A stretch of DNA of 64,000 nucleotides from Lobosporangium transversale (GCF_002105155.1 NW_019028979.1:1178001-1242000), one strand, 5' to 3'. Positions 1-11,350 are shown, counted from the stretch's first letter. A program made the numbers and translations. Notes: generated by a model from the sequence alone, not told the origin.

Positions 1-1949
1 TACGTGCTTGGTCCAAGACCTTGGCCAGTTCGAGCGCACAGTTCTCTTCACCCTTCTCCAATACATTCGCTGCTATGCGAGATAATTCAAAGTCCGATAT
101 GAGAGCTTGATCATTTGGGTTCGTATTGGCCTTGCCTAGGCCCGTTGCTGTCGATGCGTCCTGTACGGAGCCATCTGCTGTAGCTATGTTTGTCAATGTG
201 TGGGTAGTATATAGCAGTCCACGGCTCAAAAGGATTAACAATTGATCTGAAGGGCCTCTCGCAGCGTTCGCTGGTATCGATCCATTCCTTGTCTCCAGTA
301 TGAAGCGGGTGATTTTAGGGTCTGCAGAAATATAGGGAGGATCATTCAGATTGTTGATGCCAATCTCATCCTGATCTTGCTGACTTGAACGTTCAGCCCT
401 TGGTTCCCCGTTCTGTTCTTGGCCGCTTCTAAGCGTTTGATCGATTTTTGCGCGCAATGACTTTTCGACCCAAGGTGCGACAGAAGATCTAGCTTCCTGT
501 TCGACCTTCCAATCCAAGTCTCCGAAAGCACGGGTTACAGGCAAGCCCAGGAATTTGCCATGTCTTGTTAAGAAGGTGTTTTGTGCAGATTCTGTTGAGC
601 TACTATCGCTGTTACTGCCGTTGGTACTGTCGGTTGTGCACGAGGTTGAGCTACCGTTGTGTTGAGTTAAGAACTGCTCTGCAGTGAGTGCACGCTCCTT
701 TGCCTCTGATGTGACTTTATAGTATTCTTCTGAGCCTGGATACCGGACCGAATGCTCGTGAGTTTCTGGTGGGTTGAGCCGACGAGCAGTCCACTGGCCT
801 GCCGCGTCGTATCCTGCAAGTATGGCAACGGAGTCTCCCAATTGGGCAAGATAGAGGTCATGTCGACGTAAATCTACCCCTGTTTCTGAGGATGATGGCG
901 ATGATGTGTGAGGAGCCAAGAAGGTAACTAAGGCTGTAGATCCTGTGATGACTTGAGCGATGACCTCTTGGGTTTTCTTCACTTCGTCCTCAGCGTTCAT
1001 TTCAGTACCATCGGGTTGAGCTAACGAGACGGTGATAGCAGTCGCCAGAAGCAACTCGTCAAGTTCTTTAAAGGTGGATTTGAGGGTGTCGATGACCTGA
1101 ATTGGGTCAATCTTGCAAGTGTTGGGGTTGGCATGGCGATGATCACGGTCATCGTCCGAATGATCTAGTTGGGTAGAGAGGGATTCATCGAGGATTGGCA
1201 CAAGGTGTTGTTGGAGATATTCGGCACATTGTGGACCATGGTGGGCTAACCGCACGAAAAGATGGAGGAAATGTGCAATACAAAAATATAAAGTTAAAGT
1301 AGTGTGAGCGATGCGATAAAGGGCATTTAAGGCATGGAAATAAATAAAGTAAAGTAAAGTAAAGTAAAATAAAGTAAAATAAAGTAAAATAAAGTAAAAT
1401 AAAGTAAAATAAATTAAATAAAATGAAATAAAATAAAAAAAATAAAAAATAAAAAAAGGAGTTGTGGGGTCCAAGACGGTTCATGGTTGATGTGGTTGGA
1501 AACGCGCATTTTTTTTTTTTTTTTTTTTTTTTGTAAATAAACAATTTTTGAGGAACAAAAACGGGAAATCGAGTGCCAATGGATTGGTTAGAGTTGTTGT
1601 TATTGGTGAATGTGGTCTCGTACAACCATTCCTTATTTTTGTTATCGACTGCATAAACAAGCAAGGAGTCTTGAAGGAGAAGAGCAAAGAATGTGGGGTT
1701 GCATTGACTAATTCAGAGCAAAAGGGCTAACTTACGATCGTATAATCCGACTAAAAGTCCACCTTCAAAGCCTGTAGGTTGGATGCTGACGCGTCCATTG
1801 TGCTCGCCACGACCATTTCCTTCTTGACTAGCTTGAAAGGATGTTGAGGTAACGGGGTATTGTCTGACAAACGAATGGGCTTTGATTGAATTGGCTGTAG
1901 GGATCACAGCCACGGTAGTTACTGGTTTGTTGGACTCTGGTACTGTCAT
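1..1949 (-). CDS. PP2C-family protein phosphatase, 5' part (3' end outside window)
   Basis: Metal-dependent Ser/Thr phosphatase fold of the PP2C type, closest in style to the pyruvate dehydrogenase phosphatase/PTC branch. Exon 1 is 1736-1949 (ATG at 1949). The intron is 1246-1735 (donor GTAAGT). Exon 2 runs from 1245 off the left edge and stays open throughout. Recognisable family blocks in order: GLYDPHHGPQCAEYL at the splice junction (normally a D-G-H-G-G block), LAQLGDSVAIL (the V-G-D-S block), TRAFGDLDWK (the S-R-A-F-G-D block), and DQLLILLSRGLLYTT where catalytic members have A-S-D-G-L. The Asp of the last block is replaced by Arg and the first block lacks its usual glycines, so metal binding may be impaired. 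The C-terminal D-N motif would lie outside the window. Family membership is fairly sure; activity is doubtful. Confidence 0.75.
1344..1532. repeat. A/T-rich microsatellite and T tract inside the PP2C intron
   Basis: About 110 bp of 5-10 bp units of the AAAGT/AAAAT type (1344-1457) is followed by a T tract of about 22 nt (1511-1532). Both lie in intron 1 of the PP2C gene. They create poly-Phe reading frames on the minus strand that are not genes. Confidence 0.85.
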
Positions 1950-3369
1950 TTGTTTTAAAAGAAAATTGCTATTTAGAGAGAATGATGGTTAAGCAGAAAT
2001 TGAAGCAGTATACAGTGTATAATGCGATACGATGTGAAATTGGGTGGAAGGAGAAGGAAAAGGACAAGATGTAAAGGATGATCAATGGATAAGAGAGGGA
2101 TAAGAAGAGAGCGAGGGACAGAAAAAGAAGAAGAAATAAATAAATAAATGTGGAATCCGATTGTGAGGATGTGTTTGCATAAATGTTCTCTCTTTCGTTT
2201 TGAGGATGCAAATGAGAAGAATAAAAAGAAAAGAAAGAAAGAAAGAAAGAAAGAGATAGAGAAAGAGAATGAAGGAAGGAAGGAAGGAAGAAAGGAAGGA
2301 AGGAATAAATAAGAAAAAAAAAAAAAAAAAAGCTGTTTGTATGCCTGTAGTGTGTGTGAACACAGGAATAAACATGTGCTGAATATGTAAACAATTCTAA
2401 ATATCGGTAAAGAAGTTGCCTGTCTATACAAATGCCATGGTCATGTTCAGCATGCACATGCAACTTTTTTTATTTATTCATATATATTTTATTATAAATA
2501 TTTATTTTATTATTTTATTTTACTTTATTTATTCCAGTTGAACAAAGGTTCCCTTGCTAACCTGGACTGAGCACAGGACACAAAAAAAAAAAAAATTACA
2601 CACGGTTGGCGGTTGTGGTATGTCTGAATATTTATACTTTTGTGCGTTCTGGTTGGTTGTAAAGCACATTCACTCCTTTTTTTTTTTTTTTTTTTTCAAG
2701 CTTTCAAACAACAATCCTCGCCATCTCTCTATCTCTCTCTATCTCTCTCCCTCTCTCTCTTTTGCTCTTTCTCTCTTTCTCTTGCTCTCTCTCTCTCTCT
2801 CCTACTAGGACTACTTTTACTATCTTTTTTTTTTTTTTTTTTTTTTTCCTTTTTCTGTCCATCAAACACAATTCACTGTGAGCTTTGAACTCATTAAAAG
2901 GCATTAAGAAGAAACGGTAAAAAATTATTCGATTGATGCCTACGACCCGCGGTAAACAGGAAAAACAAGCTCATTCATGCATGATAAAAAATATTTTTAT
3001 ACAAAACGAGTATTCAAAAAGATTTCGTTGCCACTAAAAACCCACGGTTCTAGGGTATATCTTTTGCATTTTGGTTAGTGATTCACACAAGAAAAAGCCA
3101 AGACAAACAAAAAGGAGGCATCAACGTATATACAACCCTACAGAATCATAAATGCACGGAAATAAAATAAAAGAAAAAGAAAAAGAAGCCTCATTATAAT
3201 GAGTAACGGTTCTTGTCATTGTTGCTTTGAAGAAGCTACAGCAATATGTGCAAGGCGGGAGATTGTTATCAGTATTGGACGTAGTACCCTGCATCCCCAA
3301 AGGCGATGGGGCACACGCGGCATATTCCCTACTCGTAATATTCATGTGTATGCCCTGTCTTCCATGCAT

Positions 3370-3400
<31 letters not shown>

Positions 3401-3646
3401 CCTTCTAAATCCCAATATGTCCGACTTTATCCAGTCCCCGCGCCCACCCAACTCTATCCCTACTCATTCTGTATATTAAATAAAATGCTGTACATGTACA
3501 TGTAGAATTGGGCACCAGTTTTTCCGTGCTTGCTTGACAACATGTCGATCCCAATTTTGTTTTTTCTTCTTTTTACAAAACAACAACAATAGCAGAACAA
3601 GAACATGTTAGGATTATATTTATATATATATAAATATATGTTTATG
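1950..3646. other. Intergenic low-complexity DNA
   Basis: No gene is supported here. The stretch holds AAAGA and AAGG microsatellites (about 2230-2310), long A and T tracts (about 2310, 2580, 2680, 2825, 3375) and a CT-repeat tract (about 2722-2802). A TGTACATGTACATGTA palindrome lies at 3489-3504. Short reading frames here encode only homopolymer-like Phe, Leu, Ser or Lys strings. Confidence 0.7.

Positions 3647-3678
<32 letters not shown>
3647..3678. repeat. T12-A20 palindromic homopolymer pair
   Basis: A run of T (3647-3658) is followed directly by a run of A (3659-3678), ending about 18 nt before the ATG of the small reading frame at 3697. It is the first of four such T-then-A junctions in the window (others at 54818, 59487 and 63799). 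Confidence 0.9.
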
Positions 3679-3696
3679 GTTTGTCATTACCCAAAG

Positions 3697-3903
3697 ATGA
3701 ATGTCAAGATCGTTGTGCGTGGGACCGAAAAGGGCTACAACAGAAAAGCTTTTTCAGATGCTCTTGTGATTCCCGCCTATGCGAACCTTGTGTTCGTGTC
3801 CAATAAAAAAAATATTGTCTTGACTGGCACAACTGGAGAGAAGAAAGAGGTACCTGCGTTCCAAATGCATAATTCTGATCCAATTATTAAAGCGGTTGGA
3901 TAA
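3697..3903 (+). CDS. Hypothetical small protein, 68 aa
   Basis: An ATG-initiated reading frame of 68 codons with normal amino-acid composition (MNVKIVVRGTEKGYN...), unlike the homopolymer-derived frames around it. I recognise no family. A T/A palindrome lies just upstream, as in introns of two real genes in this window, so this could be the last exon of a longer gene whose 5' exons I cannot identify. The stop codon is 65 bp from the left end of the transposon at 3968, so the insertion may sit in its 3' UTR. Coding status is uncertain. Confidence 0.35.
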   Translation: MNVKIVVRGTEKGYNRKAFSDALVIPAYANLVFVSNKKNIVLTGTTGEKKEVPAFQMHNSDPIIKAVG

Positions 3904-3967
3904 GATAGACCTTTATATCGGGTGCCTCGGACATAAAAATCCTTGCATTAAATAATACTTATTCATA

Positions 3968-4004
3968 GAGTCCTCGCCAAAAAGTCATAAACTGGATATA
4001 TTTT
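3968..4004 (+). repeat. Left terminal inverted repeat of the transposon
   Basis: 37 bp identical to the reverse complement of 6273-6309. The match stops at base 38 (T against A). The TA at 3966-3967 is the left half of the target-site duplication. Confidence 0.95.
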
Positions 4005-4073
4005 TCAGGCTTTTAAATTGAATAGAATACTTCCACTTTTAGACGCAGGAAAAATACGTACAAACTCAAAATT

Positions 4074-6035
4074 TTAATTTTTACGAGAGCGTTTTCGATT
4101 GATAAGAGGCTCGTCCTCAGACTCGCTATCCTCTATCACATTAAACATGCTTCCAGCATCTAGCGTAAGATCCACTATCTCAGGGCCTAGGGTAACAGCT
4201 TCAGCTCGCTCTTGATTTAGTACTCTAATGAGTTCTGCATCCCACTCACTATTGTCGACTTTGAAAGTGTCACTAAGGTCCACAATAGGCTCGTTTTCAT
4301 CAAAAACCTCTTGATAAACCTCTTCGACTATTTCTTCCTGTGCATGACTCCTCTCGTTATAGTATCTCATGCCAATTTTCACAGACTTCTTCCATACAGA
4401 GTAAAAGACTTTACACGGAATCTGGGAAAACAAGCTTAGTAGCCTTTTTTTCAGCAAGATGGATGTCATTGTCACCATTGCTCTCGAGGCAATTATGTTT
4501 TTCACAACTGCCCAGATCTTCTCAATAGGTTGTAGCTCGCAATGGTAGGGTGGAGTCTTGAGGATTTCATGTCCACCATTCTCCTGGGCTATTTTACTGA
4601 TAGAGAAATACGACTCATCAGGAAGAGCGTTAACCAATTCCATAAGCTCGTTTTTGTTCAGTGCTTTTCCATTTTCCCTTGTTGGAATAACAATCTCCTT
4701 GCCCGTGAGCCACTCTTTGATAGTTTTCACAGTGTCGCTCTTGGTTGGTTTCCTGTTTTTCTTGTGAAAGTGATATGAAGCGCCATCAAGATGGATTTTA
4801 CAAGGGCCAAGTCCCATCTTATTGAGATTCTCACAAAGTCGCTTAAAGATACTATCGAACAAACTAGCGTTGAAGTTTCCATGATAATCGTGATCTGTTG
4901 CCACGACCCCTGCATTCCTGATCTCCTCAGGTACGTCATCCCACAGTTCAGCCTCCTGCTCTTGGCCTTTTTTTGATTGAGGCTTTGGTCCCTTTGATGG
5001 CCAAACATACACGCTATCATTAACGAATTTGCCTTCAACCTTTTTAGCAGCTTCATCATAATATACAATGAAGGCTGCAAATATAACCATGATTGGTTTC
5101 CTTCCTGCATCGTTAATGACACCACCGCCACTTTGCACCCAACGTCTTGCTGCAGCATGGTCAATGTGGCAGTAAGACTCGTCCAAGAAGACCTCTGGAG
5201 TCCTAGGCACCCAACTGCCGTCTACTAGTTTTAAATTCTTAAGACGGCGCTTCAGGTAAGTAGCTCGGAAGGCAATATTCTCCTTGGAGTCGTGCAAAAA
5301 GTTCTGTCGGATCCCTTTACCCCAATACAGTCCCATTTTACGGAGGTCGCGAGTGATTGATCTTGCTGATCTGTCGATTTCAAAGTCTTCTTTCAGTTGG
5401 TTTGCAATTAAACCCGCAGAATTAGGAGTCCCGCTCTTGTTTGATTCAACTATGATATTCAGCACCTTCGAGTTTAAATCCTTGTCCGCTTCTTTTTTAG
5501 GGCGTCCAGTTCTTCCTCGCCCTGTCATTTCGACGATGCCTGTTTGTGCATATTTAATTGCTGCCACACAAGTGTTTCTCCCTACACCCATCAGAATCGA
5601 AAGGTCCATTGCTCTGTTGTCTGTCTTCTTAAACCAGTCTTGGACTGCTGGTGGCGCATTCATTATAGCATTATATGTATGAGCTATTATCGCGTATTCG
5701 TCTTTAGTAACGGACGCTTTACTGCGTGTAAATGCCTTTTTTCTCTCTCCAGTTTGTTTGTCTGACAAGAATGGATTTAAATCGAGGGTATTGGGACGCT
5801 CACCGAATTGCTCTAATGAGGTAGAACTCCTTGGCTCGTTTCTGGGAGGAGTAATCCATTGATATTCGGTAGGAGACCTAATAGGGGAGAGATCGGCTTC
5901 AGTGGGCAGTTGTGGCGATCTTCGAGGCGGAGTGAAGGGTGTGCCTGAAATCATTTGGTCGATATTTCCTTCGCTATACCAACCACCAAGATCGTTGTAT
6001 GAGAGTAGGTTATTGATATCAAAAGGGAAAGACAT
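4074..6035 (-). CDS. DDE transposase (IS630-Tc1-mariner superfamily, DD82E)
   Basis: Catalyses cut-and-paste transposition by binding the terminal inverted repeats and cutting with a DDE active site. The frame extends to an ATG at 6125 (683 aa), but the upstream 30 residues are a low-quality hydrophobic stretch. The Met at 6035 (MSFPFDINN) is a likelier start, giving 653 aa. In order it shows: a Ser/Pro-rich N-terminus; a paired-like helix-turn-helix region with a GRGRTGRPKK linker; first catalytic Asp in EVFLDESYCHIDHA; second in CKIHLDGASYHFHK; and Glu in PPYHCELQPIEKIW, equivalent to the P-P-Y-S-P-D-L-N-P-I-E block of Tc1. The 82-residue gap replaces the usual 34 or so. The tail is acidic, then basic (RKRSRK, a possible nuclear signal). 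There are no internal stops. Confidence 0.92.
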   Translation of the reverse strand: MSFPFDINNLLSYNDLGGWYSEGNIDQMISGTPFTPPRRSPQLPTEADLSPIRSPTEYQWITPPRNEPRSSTSLEQFGERPNTLDLNPFLSDKQTGERKKAFTRSKASVTKDEYAIIAHTYNAIMNAPPAVQDWFKKTDNRAMDLSILMGVGRNTCVAAIKYAQTGIVEMTGRGRTGRPKKEADKDLNSKVLNIIVESNKSGTPNSAGLIANQLKEDFEIDRSARSITRDLRKMGLYWGKGIRQNFLHDSKENIAFRATYLKRRLKNLKLVDGSWVPRTPEVFLDESYCHIDHAAARRWVQSGGGVINDAGRKPIMVIFAAFIVYYDEAAKKVEGKFVNDSVYVWPSKGPKPQSKKGQEQEAELWDDVPEEIRNAGVVATDHDYHGNFNASLFDSIFKRLCENLNKMGLGPCKIHLDGASYHFHKKNRKPTKSDTVKTIKEWLTGKEIVIPTRENGKALNKNELMELVNALPDESYFSISKIAQENGGHEILKTPPYHCELQPIEKIWAVVKNIIASRAMVTMTSILLKKRLLSLFSQIPCKVFYSVWKKSVKIGMRYYNERSHAQEEIVEEVYQEVFDENEPIVDLSDTFKVDNSEWDAELIRVLNQERAEAVTLGPEIVDLTLDAGSMFNVIEDSESEDEPLINRKRSRKN

Positions 6036-6272
6036 TTTACTATCTGAAGATTGCGAATAAAGTAGGTTGACAATGAGGATGAGATCGAGAATGAGATTGA
6101 GAATGATGTTGCCCATTTCTCGCAAATTCTAATATTTCTAATTAAAAACGAAGATTGAATTGGTTTGGTGGCCATGCATCTAATTCATTCCTTCTATTCA
6201 AAAAATATATGCATTTTTGTCTTCGTACGTAAATTTTTATTTTTCAAATTTTTAATTCAAATTGAGTATTGT

Positions 6273-6309
6273 AAAATATATCCAGTTTATGACTTTTTGG
6301 CGAGGACTC
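6273..6309 (-). repeat. Right terminal inverted repeat of the transposon
   Basis: 37 bp, exact reverse complement of 3968-4004, followed by TA at 6310-6311 (right target duplication). Confidence 0.95.
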
Positions 6310-6311
6310 TA

Positions 6312-7205
6312 TTATACAGACATTAATTATATTCATTTATATAGTACCATTGTATATACAATATATATATATTTGGTTGCATTAATTTTTTTTTTTTTTT
6401 TGCCAAGACCATCAGCTTACGGCATTTTTCAATTAAGAGTCCATTCCCATGTGCTCACTATACCGTGTACAAACACGATCTACACAGAGAATGAATGAGA
6501 CGCGAATAAACTATAATATACTTCGAATCTACGATCACAAGTCAGATTGTCCTAGGTATCACTCGTCCTTTCGAGCAACGTTAAAATCATAATGTCAACA
6601 ATACAAATACGCATCCAAAGATCAGTCAACATGAAAATGATCCAAGCACAGATTCAGAAAGAAAAAAAAAAAATAAAGAATGAAGAGGAATATAAAAACT
6701 ATTGCGCGATAACATTCGATTATCTTTCCTTAACGATACAATAGTTAGCTTCCTTATTAACATTGCTATTATGAATAAAAGTAAACATATCAATACTCTG
6801 TATTTCTTCCCGGTTGACTGCTTTTTCCCTCTCAGGAACAGGCTCGCACACGTAGATGAGGACTACATTTGTATATTTGTCAATAATGACAAAAAAAAAA
6901 AAAAAAAAATGTATATTCATGTATAAATATTTGCTTGATAAATGTCATCGGTTGTATCCAATATTTCCAGTCTCCGCACAAGATCAAGTAAATAGCTTCC
7001 CTTGTTCTGAATATTTTCCCGGATTTCTTCATTTTTTTTCTTTTTTCTTTTCTTTTCTTTTTTTTTTTTACATAGTATATATTTCCTCTTAGTATCTTTG
7101 TGTACCCATGCAAACAACCACACACATTGACGCATACTTGATTCTGCACACCAACAGGTACAGACAATATTCAATCTCTTTTTTCTTCATCAAGATCAGG
7201 AAATA

Positions 7206-7238
<33 letters not shown>

Positions 7239-7975
7239 ATGATCCAAAGACCACAGTAGCCTTCAACTTCTTTTTATTTTCTCCGACGCGTAGTTCTTCC
7301 CGTGTTTATCCATCAATCTCTCTCTTTTTTCCTTTTTTTTTTCCTTTTTCTTTTTCTTTTGTTTTTTTTCTTTTGCATCAATGATCTGTTGAAAGGTCTG
7401 GAACAGCTTTTTTTTCTTTTCTTCTTGTTTTGTTTTGTTTTTGGTACATAGGTGGGTATCCGCTCAAAAAAAAAAAAAAAAAAAAAAAAAAAGGACACAG
7501 ACACAAACGTGTCAATTGAAGCTTTCACGTCCGTGCGAGATAACTGTATCATTTCAGGATTTTTGGTGATATTTTTTTTTTATATTCAATTTCATTTTCA
7601 ATTGTAAATAAAATAGAATGCTTGAACAACGGGCAAATAAACATTTATGTACACAGAAATGTATGTTTATATATCAAATATGTAAATATGCATCTAAATC
7701 CATAGCACACACACATACACACACAATAGGACAAATATTTAGATCCGAGTATATAATCAACAATAAACAAATTACACCAATAGTTTTTATCAAGTCTTTA
7801 TTATCCAAAGTACTTTTTTATAAAACTGAAGAACAAAGTCGACGGACTGAATTCCTTCATGCACTCAATACAATCAAGAAGTCAAGTCAACAGAAAAAAA
7901 AAAAAGCAAAACATGTTTTCTCCCGCGCATCTCTTTAGTGAGCTTTTTTACTTTTTGTTTCTTCTTGATTGGTCC
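6312..7975. other. Intergenic, no gene recognised
   Basis: AT-rich DNA with many homopolymers (A runs at about 6661, 6890, 7208 and 7466; T-rich runs at about 7030-7070 and 7324-7372). The short frames on both strands are Lys- or Phe-rich by-products of these tracts. No RNA gene was recognised. Confidence 0.6.
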
Positions 7976-10900
7976 CTACTTACTTTCAATGGAATGGAGG
8001 AAAGGTAGCGGTTTGTCAAGGAGCTCCATTCCACCTCCTCGCCTTCCCTCCTCTTTCTTTCTTCCCGCATTCATCGCCCAACCGTTTCTTTGTTGCCACG
8101 TTGCCATCCCCCCCCCCCTTGGTTGCAATATCCCGCCTCCAAAGTCCGCATATAGGCTGTTACTACCTCTTCTTTGTAATGTCCAATGACCATTGGTGTC
8201 CTGATCTGATGAAATATCGCTGTCTATAGAGGTAATAGGAAAATAGAATGATTCGGGTCCTGCAAGAGACGGTAAAGAGGAAGGCGGTGGTGCAGAGGGC
8301 AAATATATCGCAGGTGCGGCGGTCAAGGGTCGTGTAACGCTGTTTGAAGAAGCTACAGGAAAAGCAGAAGCAGAGACAGGGAAAGGAGGATGCAAACGAG
8401 GAAGAGCCGAAGAAGGTGCATCGATTGTAGAACTAACTTGCATTGTTGCAGCATTAAATGGCGTCACTATTTCCTCCGGCGTCCACTGGGAGGGGTGAAG
8501 CTCTCCCATTTCATGCCCCATCCTAAATCTCAACCTAATTTCCCTTGACATTGGTACTGTACGTAGATCCGGGTTTACCATACCGTCTGGGCTGGGGATT
8601 GTAGTTCCAAAGCTAGTCACTGCCGAAAAACCTGGGGTAATTGCCTTCATTAGTATTGTATTAGCGCTGAAATGCAGCGGTTGAGGTACGCCTGCAGCTG
8701 TTACAGAAATTCCAGACAGCTGTTCTTCTTGTTTCAGTACTGTTCTGGTGCTGCCATTCATAGAGGCATTGCCGAGCTCTCCATTGCCTGTAAACCGCCT
8801 CCGGAAATATTGTTGCTCCCGCCATCGACGCTGAAGCTCCATAGCATACGGTAACTGTGCATAGCAGATCTGGTTTGGAATAGACTCATTCAATCGGGAC
8901 TGCTCTGATAATATAGTTGTCTATATGCTATCTGACTTGTTCCTTGGCGAGTTACCGAGGTTGCGGTGGGCTCCGCAGTAGCTGTAGATGTCGCTGCTGG
9001 GGATTCAGATGTTGCAGTCCCCATTGTCGGCATTGATCCCCAAGCTATTTCTACCCGTCCATCGTGCGCTTGTCCAGCCTGGTCCGTAGCATGGCTCCCA
9101 CTAGCATAACTGCGCATGTTTCTCGTGCTGTCCGCAATTGCTCCACTTGTTCCTGTGCTAGCTGTCCACATTGACGTGAAGTGGCTCCCAGAGTACGCAG
9201 TAGTGTCTGGTTCACTACCATTCACCAACCTGAGCAGCCTCGTTAGCTGAGCCGGGCGGGCCTGCGACACTACAGAATAGGCGACCATGGCAGTTTCAAA
9301 GCCAGGCGAGCCTATAGACGCATGGTTGTGCGAGCCTTCGGGGGTTGAGATAGAAGCTGATATAGTACTGTTGGGGGTGGCAAGGGTACTATCGTTGGGG
9401 AAACCACCTACTGCTACTACTGATGCAAAGGCAGGTATAAGCACTGGTAGGTTGTTGTTTGGGAGCAGTGAACCAAGAAGACCTATAGTGAATTCAAAGC
9501 AATTGGCGTGTTATTCGAGCTCCATCTCTCATTAAATCATGATATCCATCAAAGTGCTAATACATCTTTACCATTTGGGTCAATAGTGTTGCGCAAACTG
9601 AACTGACTGCTTCAGAAGTGCCGTGATCGTTGATGCGGCCGCTGCGGGTGACCCATCTGATTCCCTATGCTGCTGCGACAAGTCGTCATGTGGCCTAGAT
9701 AGATCACGGGAAGGTACCAAAATTTATTGACCCTGTCCCTCCTCCGTCCTCTGCTGCTGGCGAAATGTCACGTTCCTTGGTCGTATCTCTTCGAAAGTAT
9801 ATGATATCCCGTTCGAGACCGTAGCTGTAAGAGGCGTAGATGTGGTTACAGTATCAACACTGACCTCATATTCATGAGGTAAACCTTCGGTTGCACTGCC
9901 AGTGATGCTAATAGATAGACTATGAGAAGGCGAAAGGACGGTTTCTTGGTCCGTCAAGATATTGCTAGAAGTGTGGTCGGGAGACGGCTCTGCCGCATCA
10001 GTAAAGATGATGACAATGTCTGGGTGTCGAAGTCACTCGTCACTAGAAGCCAGTCCAGATGAATAATCTCTTGTGGTGTAGCGCCTGCGTGGTAAAGTTC
10101 TTGGTGTATCATGTCCATCGTGGCCCGCTAAAACTAGGGGCATTGGTTGCTGGTTCACAGACACTGATGAGTGGCTATCGTTGTTTAAAGCATTGACTTC
10201 CATCGACAAAGATGAAGATGAATGTGAGGTGCTCAGCACGGACTAGTCAGAGTCATTGGTCCTTGGGAAAGAAGGAGAGTAAAGTTGGTACTGCGTGACT
10301 TCGTCTGTTGAATTGAATATAGGATCACTTAGTGGGCAGGAAAGTTAGTTCAAAGATGGTGATAGAAATAAGAAGGGGAGATGGAAGGAAGCCTTCTATT
10401 TGTAGTGAGGTCGCCTACCTCACCACCATCTATACTGATATGTGTGGTATTTGGCGTGCTGTAAAATGAAGCGATTTGGTTTATATTCCTAGTTGATATG
10501 CATCGCGGCTGCAGCACTGATTATCCTCAGAGCTGTGTCCCATGCTCGAATACTGTATTACAGGTATCACATTCTCCCTTGAATCTATATGAGAAGACCT
10601 TAACTGCCTCGAAATCCAGACCAAATTGCTAGCGAGCTGCTGCAATGGTGGATTGTAATTTCATTCTAGACACAACTGATTGGTGTCATGCCCATGGGCA
10701 TTATTGCGACTATGCACACCATGCATAGTATGGACGGTAAATCGATCGTTTGTAAGACGTTGGTGCTCTGTGCATATTCGCGTTCGTCTTCAGATTCATG
10801 CATTGATAAGTTTTGACCTGCTGGGCGCAAACTCAAGGCCCTTGGTCCATATATCTGCGTATGCGTGGACTAGATACAGGCAATGCCAACGATGATTGTA

Positions 10901-11350
10901 CTTTCCACGTGTTAAAGTTGACATTAATAATGACCTGTTTGGGTTCATATCTGTTTACCCTAGTTCATTGTGTAGCGCCTTTGGAAGATATGGTGGCTGA
11001 TGCAGATCGCTTTCCATCCGTCTTTCGATATAATGATGCTGCTGAGATTGCAATGATAGGGACCCCTCGTTCAGCCCATGGAGAGTTAGATTGTAGAAAA
11101 TACTATTAGCGCTCGATGCTTCACTCGCAGACAAATAAGGCTATTACAGGCCCTGCTGAAGATGTTGCTGATGTTGTTGTTGTTGCTGGTGATATTGAAG
11201 TAATCGTTGGTGTTGACGCTGTCACTCACGTAAAACAAGCGTTAATGGAGCATGGAGCTCCAGGAGATTGTTAGAGAACGAATCCGAGTACGATGCATAA
11301 ATCGGACCGTATGAGGAATAGTCCGACGACACATATTGGACGTGTAACAT
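7976..11350 (-). pseudogene. Serine-rich coding locus, decayed or many-intron gene, function unknown
   Basis: Coding-like composition (Ser, Thr, Pro, Gln rich) continues on the minus strand for about 3.4 kb. From the ATG at 11350 one frame reads on for about 870 nt with stops at 11224, 11146, 11143, 10957, 10798, 10792, 10663 and 10483, and sensible protein on both sides of most of them. Each stop could come from a CAA, CAG or CGA codon by one C-to-T change. The 3' half can be rescued as exons 10037-10203, 9732-9964, 9055-9482 and 7976-8920, which join in frame to 590 aa but need weak donors (GTGACT, GTCAAT). I recognise no domain. I favour a decayed gene; a real gene with many short introns is the alternative. 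A C10 run near 8108 also lies in the last exon. Confidence 0.42.

Larger units (their letters stand above)
3968..6309 (-). mobile_element. Intact Tc1/mariner-superfamily DNA transposon, DD82E (Sailor-like)
   Basis: The ends are perfect 37-bp inverted repeats (3968-4004 and 6273-6309, beginning GAGTCCTCGCC). They are flanked by TA at 3966-3967 and 6310-6311, the target duplication typical of the IS630-Tc1-mariner superfamily. The 2342-bp element holds one uninterrupted transposase frame on the minus strand. Counting residues, 82 lie between the second catalytic Asp and the Glu. This matches the DD82E spacing that I recall being described for the Sailor group (from memory). Intact ends and an open frame point to recent insertion and possible activity. 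Confidence 0.93.

Noticed and set aside
1185-2463. Minus-strand reading frames rich in Phe, Leu, Tyr and Ser
   Set aside because: They are translations of T/A homopolymers and CT or AAGG microsatellites inside the PP2C intron and the intergenic DNA; no domain and no codon bias.
4727-5164. 145-aa minus-strand frame inside the transposase
   Set aside because: Overlaps the intact transposase in another frame and has no independent support.
5951-6175. Start of the transposase at 6125 with a hydrophobic N-terminus
   Set aside because: The extra 30 residues look like translated leader sequence; the Met at 6035 gives a more usual transposase start, though the upstream start cannot be excluded.
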